A DNA stretch of 64,000 nt, taken from NCBI GenBank assembly GCA_050249415.1, contig JBFWQO010000012.1, forward strand, positions 61,219-125,218. Reading direction: 5' to 3'. Both the position numbers and the translations under genes were made by a program. Positions 27,982 to 35,777 of this stretch are shown one piece after another (the stretch's first letter is position 1; the number at the start of each line of letters is the position of its first letter). Below the pieces are notes generated by a model. That model searched no databases and was not told the DNA's origin. It saw only the letters and a list, made by a program, of their open reading frames with translations. Origin of the DNA: CADEFQ01 sp050249415. Its GTDB lineage: Bacteria > Pseudomonadota > Gammaproteobacteria > Steroidobacterales > Steroidobacteraceae.

Positions 27982-29907
27982 TCAACGGGGAATGACCAGC
28001 GCACCGTCGTCGATCCGGATTGCATCGTCCCCCGGCGCCGCGACGATCCGTTCACGCACCATCTGGCTTGACGGCAGCGGCGCACCCGTGCGCAGGTGCG
28101 CGGCCATCAGGTCCAGCGCCGCGTCGAGCCGCGGCTGCATCGCGACATAGTGCCCGGCGAAGCCCGGCAGCGGCAGGAATGCATCGAAATGCTGGCCGCG
28201 CTCGACCTCGTAGTAGCGGATGCCGGCCGCACGAGTGCCCTGCGCGCGCGCGGCCGCGGCGGCGAAGTAGTAAGGCCGCGAGCTGTGGTTGACCGGGATC
28301 AGGCCATCGCCGCGACCGTGCAGCACGATGAGCGGCGGCGCATCGGCGCGCGGCCTCACCTGCACGGCCTCGATGCCGGCGGCCGCCCGCTCACGCAAAG
28401 AGCGCAGGCACAGCGCGAGATCGACGCTGCCGAGGTTCGCGGCGCGCAGGCGGCCGTCCGCACCCTGCGCCACGAGGTTCACGCCGGCCGTCGGCGCGAT
28501 GCCCGAGCTGTCGGCGAAGAAGCGCGCCAGTTCCTCCGTCGTGAGCGCGCGGGGCGCGCCCTGCGCATCGGTCGCCGCAAAGCCCACGCCGCACGGCAGC
28601 TCGTCGCCCGCCATGCGCGCGTACGCCGCGGCATAGGCGACACCGATCGCGCTCCACAGCGAGGCATGCACATTGACGTGACCGAGCCGCAGCGTGTCCG
28701 GCAGCAGGCCGAGCGCGAGCAGGCGCGCGCGCGCCTCACGTGCGAGCGCCGCAGGTTCCGCCTGCGCGGCGAGAACGCCGTGCGCGGCGAGGTCGCGACA
28801 CCACTGTTCGAGCGCCGGCTTCGCGGCGAGCGTCGCGGCGAGAAACGGTGCCGTCGGGTCGCTCTCCGCGAGCACCGCGCAGGGCTGCAGCAGCCACTGG
28901 TCGACGACGAGGTCGTACAGCGGCAGCGCGGACACGCGGCTCGTCGCAGCACCGCTGCGCACGCTCATGCCGGACAGCAGCGCCGGCGGCACCGTGACGT
29001 TGGGCTCCGAGACCACCGCGCCATCGATCCGCCCGGCCCTGTCCTCCGCGAGCGCACGCAACACCGTACCGCCACCGTTCGAGATGCCCGCCGCCATCAC
29101 GAGCGTATTGGCGGGCGCGAAGCGCACGGCGCGACCCGGATACTCGGCGTTCAGCAATTCAAACGCCACATCGATCGCCTGCAGCAGGTATTCGCCCCAA
29201 TGCGCCTCGACGTTCAGCCCCGAGCTCGCGTGGCGAAAGAGCACCGCATCGGGCCGCCTGGCCGCCAGCCTCCCGATCGCGCCCGGATCGGGTGCGAACG
29301 ACAGCAGCGGATCGCCGGCCGGCGCGAGCGTGCCGTCGATGCGCACGCCGCGGCCGCCCGCGACATCGAACACACCGCTGCCGGTCCCCTTGTCCGTGTG
29401 CACGACCGCGCAGCCGTGGCGCAACCCCCATCCCCCGACGGTCGGCAACGCGCCATAGATGCCGCGCGAGCCCGAGCTCGCGACCGCGACCAGGCAAGGG
29501 TGCCCGGGATCGAAGCTGCGCGGAACCTGCAGCATCGCCGTCGAGTCACCGACGGCCGAGCGCAGGCCGACCAGCAGTTCGATGCCGGCGATCGCGGGGC
29601 CCGCGCCCGGTGCCGCCCCAAGGTCCTCGAGGCCGCGCCAGTTCGTGTAGATCGCGCGGCGGCGCAGTTCGCGCGCCGTCGGATGCGCGGCGTCGACGAA
29701 GCCCGGCGCCGCGCCGAGCAGCCCCGCGGTGCCGAGCCCGGCCGTGAGCAGGTCGTCGCCGACGCCATCGAGTTCGTGGCGGATCGGCGGGGCGATACGC
29801 TCGGCGCGCACGTTCACGGTGGATGGGCCCGGGGGCGGGAGCGCACAGCCCGCGAGCGTGGCAGCCGCGAGCGCGGCGGAGATCAGGGGAGCGGATTTCC
29901 TGTACAT
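27982..29907 (-). CDS. D-(-)-3-hydroxybutyrate oligomer hydrolase, lipoprotein
   Basis: 641 residues. The signal peptide ends in a lipobox (AALAAATLAGC), so the enzyme is probably anchored in the periplasm or outer membrane. The remainder follows the 3HB-oligomer hydrolase family: RAIYTNWRGLEDLGA, VASSGSRGIYGALPTVG, VVHTDKGTGSG, NVEAHWGEYLLQAID, nucleophile Ser in MAAGISNGGGTVLRAL, RDLAAHG, HVNVHASLWSAIGVAYA and IVLHGRGDGLIPVNHSSRPY. Typical length is about 650-700. It cleaves soluble 3-hydroxybutyrate oligomers to monomers. It is divergent from 3-hydroxybutyrate dehydrogenase, with the shared operator motif between them. A few residues of the C-terminus are unusual but the gene looks intact. 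Confidence 0.9.
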   Translation of the reverse strand: MYRKSAPLISAALAAATLAGCALPPPGPSTVNVRAERIAPPIRHELDGVGDDLLTAGLGTAGLLGAAPGFVDAAHPTARELRRRAIYTNWRGLEDLGAAPGAGPAIAGIELLVGLRSAVGDSTAMLQVPRSFDPGHPCLVAVASSGSRGIYGALPTVGGWGLRHGCAVVHTDKGTGSGVFDVAGGRGVRIDGTLAPAGDPLLSFAPDPGAIGRLAARRPDAVLFRHASSGLNVEAHWGEYLLQAIDVAFELLNAEYPGRAVRFAPANTLVMAAGISNGGGTVLRALAEDRAGRIDGAVVSEPNVTVPPALLSGMSVRSGAATSRVSALPLYDLVVDQWLLQPCAVLAESDPTAPFLAATLAAKPALEQWCRDLAAHGVLAAQAEPAALAREARARLLALGLLPDTLRLGHVNVHASLWSAIGVAYAAAYARMAGDELPCGVGFAATDAQGAPRALTTEELARFFADSSGIAPTAGVNLVAQGADGRLRAANLGSVDLALCLRSLRERAAAGIEAVQVRPRADAPPLIVLHGRGDGLIPVNHSSRPYYFAAAAARAQGTRAAGIRYYEVERGQHFDAFLPLPGFAGHYVAMQPRLDAALDLMAAHLRTGAPLPSSQMVRERIVAAPGDDAIRIDDGALVIPR

Positions 29908-29941
29908 GGCGGCACTTCATCGCGCAACGGGGCGGCGCAGA

Positions 29942-29955
29942 ATAGTACTAAGGTA
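29942..29955. promoter_or_regulatory. Candidate operator, copy 2 (ATAGTACTAAGGTA)
   Basis: Identical over 14 bases to the copy at 25471-25484, including the TAGTACTA palindrome; the next base is G where copy 1 has C. It lies 34 bases from the hydrolase start and 39 bases from the dehydrogenase start, nearly central in an 87-base divergent gap. I cannot place convincing -35/-10 boxes around it, which would fit an activator-dependent promoter. Confidence 0.65.
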
Positions 29956-29994
29956 GCAGGGCCCATCCCCGGGCGGGTCGGCTAGCGTGGCGAC

Positions 29995-30756
29995 ATGACG
30001 ACACGACGTATCCTGGTCACGGGCGCCGGCAGCGGTATCGGCGCCGAACTTTCCGAACAGCTCGCGGCGGAGGGCCACGAGCTCATCGTCACCGATGTCG
30101 ACGCGGTCGCCGCGACGCGCGTCGCCGACTCGATCACCGCCGCGGGCCGGCGCGCGACCGCGCTCGCGCTCGATGTCACCCGCGCCGCGGCGGCGGAGAC
30201 GGCGGTGCGCGCGAGCGGGCCGATCGACGTGCTCGTCAACAACGCAGGCTTGCAGCACGTCGCGCGCCTCGAGGAATTCCCGGCCGACCGCTGGGCCTTC
30301 CTCGTCGCGGTGATGCTGACGGGCGCCGCGAACATGGCGCGCGCGGTCCTGCCCCGCATGCGCGAGCGCCAATTCGGCCGCATCATCAACATCGGCTCGA
30401 TCCATTCCCTCGTCGCCTCGCCCTACAAGAGCGCGTATGTCGCCGCGAAGCACGGCCTGATCGGCCTCGCGAAGACACTCGCGCTCGAGAATGCGGATGT
30501 CGACGTCACGATCAACACGATCTGCCCGGTCTACGTGCGCACCCCGCTCGTCGAGCGGCAGATCGAGGCCCAGGCGCGCGAGCACGGCCTCACGCCCGGG
30601 CGTGTCGTCGGCGACATCATGCTGAAGCCGATGCCGAAGAAGGCGTTCGTGACGGTCGCGGAGATCACCGCGCTCGCGACGTACCTGATGAGCGACGCGG
30701 CCCGGAACGTGACCGCGCAGGCGATCGCGATCGACGGGGGGTGGACGGCGCAGTAG
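29995..30756 (+). CDS. 3-hydroxybutyrate dehydrogenase (SDR family)
   Basis: 253-residue classical short-chain dehydrogenase. Seen: NAD-binding TGAGSGIG at 9-16; an Asp at the end of strand 2 (VTDVD), favouring NAD over NADP; NNAGLQHVARLEEFP; catalytic Ser in NIGSIHSLVASP; YVAAKHG (Tyr-x-x-x-Lys); and a C-terminal IDGGW. The NNAG-QHV-x-x-x-EEFP and GSIHSLVASP-x-KSAYVAAKHG pattern is that of D-3-hydroxybutyrate dehydrogenase, which oxidises 3-hydroxybutyrate to acetoacetate in the cytoplasm. It ends only two bases from the convergent rhomboid gene. The partner hydrolase is divergent, with a shared operator motif in between. Confidence 0.88.
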   Translation: MTTRRILVTGAGSGIGAELSEQLAAEGHELIVTDVDAVAATRVADSITAAGRRATALALDVTRAAAAETAVRASGPIDVLVNNAGLQHVARLEEFPADRWAFLVAVMLTGAANMARAVLPRMRERQFGRIINIGSIHSLVASPYKSAYVAAKHGLIGLAKTLALENADVDVTINTICPVYVRTPLVERQIEAQAREHGLTPGRVVGDIMLKPMPKKAFVTVAEITALATYLMSDAARNVTAQAIAIDGGWTAQ

Positions 30757-30758
30757 CG

Positions 30759-31640
30759 TCAGATGAGGGCGCGCCACCAGGCGAGCGCCGGCAGCGCGAG
30801 CGCGACCGCCCCGGCGAGCCCCTGCGGCACGCGCGCCAGCACACGCGCGACCGCGGGGCGTGCAATCGCGAGCCCCGCCACCGCACCGCACGAGAACCCG
30901 AGCACGTGCGCGATCACATCGGTGTGCTCGCCCTCGGTGCCGAGCCAGCCGAGGAGCAGCACGCCGCCGACGAGCGGCGCCCAGCGCACCGCCCAGCGCG
31001 CGCGCAGCGGATAGCGCTCGCGCCACGCGTGCGCGGCGATCAGGCCGAGCGCCGCGAACACGGCGGTCGACGCGCCGACCGAGCGATGCGGTACCGGGCC
31101 GAGATACCCCTCGAGCAGGTTCGCGACGGCGGCCATCGCCATCGTCAGGGCCCACGCATGGCCCGGGCCGAGCCGGCGCCCGGCGAGATAGCCGAACCAG
31201 CCGCCCGCGGCGAGGTTCGCGACGAGATGCGCGGCGTCGACGTGCAGCGTGAGGGCCGTGACGGCCCGCCACCACTCGCCGCCGCGGATGAGTCCCGCGT
31301 CGGCGATGCCGCGCGCATAGGCGTCGAGCGGACCGAAGCCGCCGCCGATCGCGAGCGTGACCGCGAGCAATGCGAGCGCGTAGCAGCCGCTCCCGAGCCA
31401 GGCGAGGGGATGCCCCGGCCGTGCCGGGAGTGTCGCGGGCGGGGGCGTGCGCCGCTCGGCGGCGTAGCGCGCCAGCTGCTCGCGGGCGTCGGCCGCGCGA
31501 TCGGCGTCGACGAACAAGGTGTGGCCGGCCGGGGCGAGCGCGATCAGGTGCGGGATGCCGACCGCAGTCAGCACGAAGGCGCGCTCTTCACAGGCGCGCA
31601 GGTCGTCCGCCACGAACACCGCAACCGGCGGTTCGGACAT
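30759..31640 (-). CDS. Rhomboid-family intramembrane serine protease
   Basis: 293 residues. Residues 1-60 form a soluble domain (VAVFVADDLRACEERAFVLT ... LFVDADRAADAREQLARY) resembling DUF2007-type domains. From about 75 on come six or seven helices with rhomboid marks: an H-x-x-x-x-x-N motif (HVDAAHLVANLAAGGWFG), catalytic Ser in GASTAVFAALG and catalytic His in DVIAHVLGF. ATG 31640 shares one base with the NtrX-like stop (TGATG), so translation is coupled. The substrate is unknown. A fused N-terminal domain on a rhomboid is seen in some Proteobacteria. Confidence 0.85.
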   Translation of the reverse strand: MSEPPVAVFVADDLRACEERAFVLTAVGIPHLIALAPAGHTLFVDADRAADAREQLARYAAERRTPPPATLPARPGHPLAWLGSGCYALALLAVTLAIGGGFGPLDAYARGIADAGLIRGGEWWRAVTALTLHVDAAHLVANLAAGGWFGYLAGRRLGPGHAWALTMAMAAVANLLEGYLGPVPHRSVGASTAVFAALGLIAAHAWRERYPLRARWAVRWAPLVGGVLLLGWLGTEGEHTDVIAHVLGFSCGAVAGLAIARPAVARVLARVPQGLAGAVALALPALAWWRALI

Positions 31641-33004
31641 CAATCGTCGCTGGTGCTACGGAACTCGACCCCGAGCGAACGCAGCTTGCGATACAGGTGG
31701 GTGCGCTCCATGCCGACACGCTTCGCGAGCAGGCCCACCTTGCCGTTGCAGAGCAGCAGCTGCTGCTGCAGGTACATGCGCTCGAACTGTTCGCGCGCTT
31801 CGCGGAGCGGCAGCGCGAGGAGGTCCTGCTTCACGAGCGGCTCCGTCGGTGGCGCCTGCACCGCGAGCTCGCGCTCGACTTCCTCGAGGCCGATCTCGTC
31901 GGGCCCGCCCCGGAGCAGGAGGCGATGCACGAGATTGCGCAGCTCGCGGATGTTGCCGGGCCACGGGTAGTTGCGCAGGCGATTCTGCGCGGCGACGCCG
32001 AAGCGGCGAAACGGCAGCCCCTCGGCATCGACCAGGCGATCGACGTAATGCTGCAGCAGTTCCGGTACGTCCTCCGCGTAGTCGCGCAGCGGCGGCACGC
32101 GCACGATGATCGTGCTCAACTGCGACAGGAGATCGCGGCGGAAAGCGCCGTCGGCGGCCCGCTGCTCGATGCCCGGCTGCGCCGATGCGAGCACGCGCGC
32201 AGTGAGCTCGACCGGTTCGCTGCCGCCGACACGGGTGAAACGGCCGGTCTCGAGCACGCCGAGGAGGACGCGCTGCGCGGCGAGCGGCAGGTCGTCGATT
32301 TCGCTGATGAAGAGCGTGCCCCCCGCGGCCTCCTCGAGCGCCCCGGCTTTCACCTCGCCGCCCTTCTGCGAACCGAGCAGCGCCGTTTCGGGGTCGGATT
32401 CGTGCACGGTGCTCGCGACGAGCGTGACGATCGGTCGCGCCCCGTGATCGGCGGTTTCGTGCACATAGCGCGCGAACGCTTCGCGCCCGCTGCCGGACTC
32501 GCCCACGAACAGGACCCGCGCGCTGTGCGCGAGCTGCGCGAGCTCCGCACGCAACGCCCGCATCACGGAACTCTTGCCGAGCGGCGCGGTGAGCGGCGGC
32601 ACAGCGAAACGCCCGCCCCCGCCGCGCCGGCGGCGCCCCGCATCGAGTGCGCGCTCGACCGTGCGCAGGAGCTTGGCGAGCGACAGCGGCTTCTCGACGA
32701 AATCGAACGCGCCGAGCCGCGTCGCCTCGACCGCGGTCTCGACGGTCCCGTGGCCCGACATCATCACCACCGGGCAGGAGTCGCCGCCCTGGTTCGACCA
32801 TTCCCGCAGCAGCGTGATGCCGTCGACATCGGGCATCCAGATGTCGAGCAGCACGAGATCGGGCACGCGGCTCGCGCGTGAAGCGCGCGCCTCGCGTGCG
32901 TTGGCCGCCGCGTCGACCTCGTAGCCCTCCTCCGAGAGGATCTCGGTGAGGAGGCTGCGGATGTCGCTCTCGTCGTCCACCACCAGAATGTGCGCTGCGC
33001 TCAT
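31640..33004 (-). CDS. ntrX: NtrX-like response regulator with degenerate AAA+ domain
   Basis: 454 residues. Receiver with Asp54 in LVLLDIWMPDVDG and Lys in FDFVEKPLS; central AAA+-type domain with Walker-A-like GESGSGREAFARYVH, and RNYPWPGNIRELRNLVHRL; C-terminal Fis-type helix-turn-helix (VGLLAKRVGMERTHLYRKL, then RSLGVEF). Where sigma-54 activators carry GAFTGA, this has LLGSQKGGEVKAGALEEAAG, so the sigma-54 contact loop is lost. Walker B is replaced by LFISEIDDL. NtrX proteins without GAFTGA are known to act as sigma-70-type regulators. The start overlaps the ntrY stop by 4 bases (ATGA). Likely roles are nitrogen, redox or envelope control. Confidence 0.88.
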   Translation of the reverse strand: MSAAHILVVDDESDIRSLLTEILSEEGYEVDAAANAREARASRASRVPDLVLLDIWMPDVDGITLLREWSNQGGDSCPVVMMSGHGTVETAVEATRLGAFDFVEKPLSLAKLLRTVERALDAGRRRRGGGGRFAVPPLTAPLGKSSVMRALRAELAQLAHSARVLFVGESGSGREAFARYVHETADHGARPIVTLVASTVHESDPETALLGSQKGGEVKAGALEEAAGGTLFISEIDDLPLAAQRVLLGVLETGRFTRVGGSEPVELTARVLASAQPGIEQRAADGAFRRDLLSQLSTIIVRVPPLRDYAEDVPELLQHYVDRLVDAEGLPFRRFGVAAQNRLRNYPWPGNIRELRNLVHRLLLRGGPDEIGLEEVERELAVQAPPTEPLVKQDLLALPLREAREQFERMYLQQQLLLCNGKVGLLAKRVGMERTHLYRKLRSLGVEFRSTSDD

Positions 33005-35232
33005 GCCCGTTCCCTTCGCTTCTCGTTCCTGCGCTCCCGACCCGCGGAAGCCCGTGCCGCATCGTCGAGCGGCAGCGTCACTGTCACGCGCGCCCCGCTG
33101 CCTGCCAGATTCTCCACCTCGACGTGCCCGCCGTGCTCATCGGCTATGCGGCGCACGATCGCGAGTCCGAGCCCCGTTCCCTTGGTCTTGCTGGTCACGT
33201 AGGGGTCGAACGCCCGCTCGATGATATCGGACCTGAAGCCCGGGCCGTTGTCCGTGACGGTAATTTGCACGGCCGGGCCCGTTCCGGCGGCCTCGAGGCG
33301 TGTGGCCACCTCGATGCGCCCCCCCGGCTGCCCTTCGAGCGCCTCGAAGGCGTTCGCCAGGAGGTTGTTCAGGATCTGGCGCACGCGACCCCGGTCCGCC
33401 TCGAGCGTCTCGACTCCGGCGTCGAGGGCGAGCCGCAGCGCCACCCCGGCGTTCTGGGCACGATACAGGTCGGCCACCTCGACGACGAGCGGATTGAGCG
33501 CAAAGCGCGTGAGCGTCATGTCGGGCGTGCGCGCGTACTCGCTGAAGGCGTTGACCATCTGCTTCATCGCCTCGACCTGCTGCACGATCGTGTGCGTCGC
33601 GCGCTCGAGCACGGCCGCGTCGGTGGCGTTCATGCGCGACAGGAAGCGCCGGCGCATGCGTTCGGCCGACAGCTGGATCGGGGTGAGCGGATTTTTGATC
33701 TCGTGTGCGAGGCGGCGCGCGACCTCGCCCCAGGCCGCCTCGCGCTGTGCGGCGAGCAGCGCCGTGATGTCGTCGAACACGAGCACGTAGCCCGCCTCGT
33801 CGTCGGCGCCGGGCAGCGGCGTGCACGCGCACATGAGCACGCGGCGCCCGGCGTCCCCGGGCAGTTCGATCTGCTCGCGCCACTCGCCGCGCCCGGCGTC
33901 GGTCCGGCTGCGCAGCTCCTGCACGAACCGGGCGACCCGCGGATTGTCCTCCACCAGCTCCTCGAGCTTGCGGCCGCTCTCCGCCGCGAGATCGACACCG
34001 AGGATCGAGCTCGCCGCTTCATTGGCGAGGCGCACCGTGAAGGCGCGATCGACCGACAGCACGCCCGTCGACAGTCGCGCGAGGATCACCGCGAGCCGTT
34101 CGCGCTCGTGCTCGACTTCGGCCTGGCTCCGGTTCGCCTCCTCGCGCGCGCGGCGCAGGCGCCGCGTCATGTCGTTGAAGGACTGCACGAGAAAGCCGAG
34201 TTCGTCGCGCGAGGGCAGCGGCAGGCGCGCGCCGAAGTCGCCCTTGCCGACCGCGCGCGTGCCTGCGATCAGGTCCTGCACCGGGCGCGCGAACCGGCGC
34301 GAGGACACGATCGCGCCGTTGATCGCCGCGAGCATCGCGACGAGCAGCACGAGGGTCAGCGTGAGCCGGAAGCTGTATTTCAGCGGATCGCGCATCGCGG
34401 CGAGTTCGCCGTACTGCGAATACGAACGCTGCACGGCTTCCGACAGCGCCGCGAGCTGCGACGGCACTTCGTACACGGCCATCACGAAGCGCGGGTCGCG
34501 CCGGCCGGACGTCGCGGCGAGCGGCGCGGCGATGCGGATGTCGTACTGGCCGTCCGCGCGCGGCTCGAGCGCGACGTAAGGACGGCCCTGCCCGACCTGG
34601 CGCAACACTTCATCCGAGGGTCGCGCCGGCGCCACCGACAGCAATGCCCCGCTGCTCGCGGCGATCAACTGCGAGTTCGCCCCGAACAGCACCACCTCGA
34701 GCGCGCCGCTCGCACGCCGCTCGGCATCGATCGCCTCGGCCAGCCCGGCGTCCGGCATCTCCGCGAGGGCCTGCGCGAACGCTTCCACGCGAATTGCGTG
34801 CTCGCGCAGGTGCCGGTCGAGCGCCGCGCGCGACAGGGCGAGCGCCTCCGACAGCCCCTGCTTGACCTCGACCCGGAACCAGCTGTCGATGCCGCGATTC
34901 AGGAAATCGAGCGAAAAGAGATAGACGATCACGAGCGGCGCGATCACGAGCGCACCGAAGGTCGTGACGCTGCGTACCGTGAGGCGCGAGCCCGGCACGT
35001 GGTTGCGGTAATCGCGCGCGAGGTGGGCGATGCGGCGCACGAGCACCACCGTGAGCGCGATCACGCCGGCGATGTTGAGCAGCAGGATCCACGGCTGCAG
35101 GCGCCCGAACTGCGCCGAGTTCTGCGCGGTCTTCGCGAGCAGGACCAGCAGCGCGGCGCCGATCGCCACCCACAGCGCGACGAGGGCGGCCGAGCCGAAG
35201 CGTCTTACACCGGCAGGGACCACGAGTACCAC
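33001..35232 (-). CDS. ntrY: NtrY-like membrane histidine kinase
   Basis: 743 residues. Two N-terminal helix pairs, a periplasmic domain (about 100-290), a further helix (LTLTLVLLVAMLAAINGAIV), HAMP (RFARPVQDLIAGTRAVGKGD), PAS (LARLSTGVLSVDRAFTVRLA), HisKA (ARRLAHEIKNPLTPIQLSA, His near 509) and HATPase (NNLLANAFEAL, DNGPGF, KGTGLGLAIV). This is the NtrY arrangement and it sits in the common def-fmt-rsmB-DUF4390-ntrY-ntrX order. The GTG 35232 start would overlap the DUF4390 gene by 28 bases; a GTG three codons later is possible. Confidence 0.9.
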   Translation of the reverse strand: MVLVVPAGVRRFGSAALVALWVAIGAALLVLLAKTAQNSAQFGRLQPWILLLNIAGVIALTVVLVRRIAHLARDYRNHVPGSRLTVRSVTTFGALVIAPLVIVYLFSLDFLNRGIDSWFRVEVKQGLSEALALSRAALDRHLREHAIRVEAFAQALAEMPDAGLAEAIDAERRASGALEVVLFGANSQLIAASSGALLSVAPARPSDEVLRQVGQGRPYVALEPRADGQYDIRIAAPLAATSGRRDPRFVMAVYEVPSQLAALSEAVQRSYSQYGELAAMRDPLKYSFRLTLTLVLLVAMLAAINGAIVSSRRFARPVQDLIAGTRAVGKGDFGARLPLPSRDELGFLVQSFNDMTRRLRRAREEANRSQAEVEHERERLAVILARLSTGVLSVDRAFTVRLANEAASSILGVDLAAESGRKLEELVEDNPRVARFVQELRSRTDAGRGEWREQIELPGDAGRRVLMCACTPLPGADDEAGYVLVFDDITALLAAQREAAWGEVARRLAHEIKNPLTPIQLSAERMRRRFLSRMNATDAAVLERATHTIVQQVEAMKQMVNAFSEYARTPDMTLTRFALNPLVVEVADLYRAQNAGVALRLALDAGVETLEADRGRVRQILNNLLANAFEALEGQPGGRIEVATRLEAAGTGPAVQITVTDNGPGFRSDIIERAFDPYVTSKTKGTGLGLAIVRRIADEHGGHVEVENLAGSGARVTVTLPLDDAARASAGRERRNEKRRERA

Positions 35233-35777
35233 TCGCTCGTGCGGTGCCAGCTGTCGGTCCAGAACATCAGCACGCGCAGCGTGTCCGGCAGCCGGCCGCG
35301 CCGCACGCTCGCGCGCACGCTGACCCGGTAGCGCGCGTCGGGCGCGAGTTGCGGCTCGACGAGCACCGGCCAGTCGTCGACCGTGCCGACCGCCTCGAGC
35401 GCCTCGTGCAGCGTGGCGTAGCTTTCCTGGGTGGATACGCCGGCGCTGTCGCGTACGACATAGCGGTTGCTGACGGTGTGGTAGGTGAGCTCGCGCCGGC
35501 GCGCCACGGCCACGACGTCGGCATCGAACCAGTAGCGGCGCTCGCGCGCGATCAGCACTTCGATATCGAACATCAGCGTGACGCCGTCGTCGAGCGCCGC
35601 GCGGATGTCGTCACTCTCGGGATACTGCACGCGTGCGTGCAGCTTGAACACGCCGTGGTCGACATTGACGTAGGCCGAACGGACCGCGAGCACGCCGTCG
35701 AGCGCATTGGCGAACGCGCCGCCCGTCGCGAGAAGGCTCGCGCAGAGGAGCGCCCGGAACGGGAAATTGCGGATCAT
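35205..35777 (-). CDS. DUF4390 exported protein
   Basis: 190 residues with a signal peptide (FPFRALLCASLLATGGAFA). The body is the DUF4390 pattern: DGVLAVRSAYVNVDHGVFKL, FDIEVLIARERRYWFDADVV, RELTYHTVSNRYVVRD and the C-terminal RVLMFWTDSWHRTSEWYSWS. The family is almost always encoded between rsmB and ntrY, as here, but its role is unknown; a periplasmic partner of the NtrY sensor is plausible. ATG 35775-35777 overlaps the rsmB stop by 4 bases (ATGA). Confidence 0.85.
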   Translation of the reverse strand: MIRNFPFRALLCASLLATGGAFANALDGVLAVRSAYVNVDHGVFKLHARVQYPESDDIRAALDDGVTLMFDIEVLIARERRYWFDADVVAVARRRELTYHTVSNRYVVRDSAGVSTQESYATLHEALEAVGTVDDWPVLVEPQLAPDARYRVSVRASVRRGRLPDTLRVLMFWTDSWHRTSEWYSWSLPV

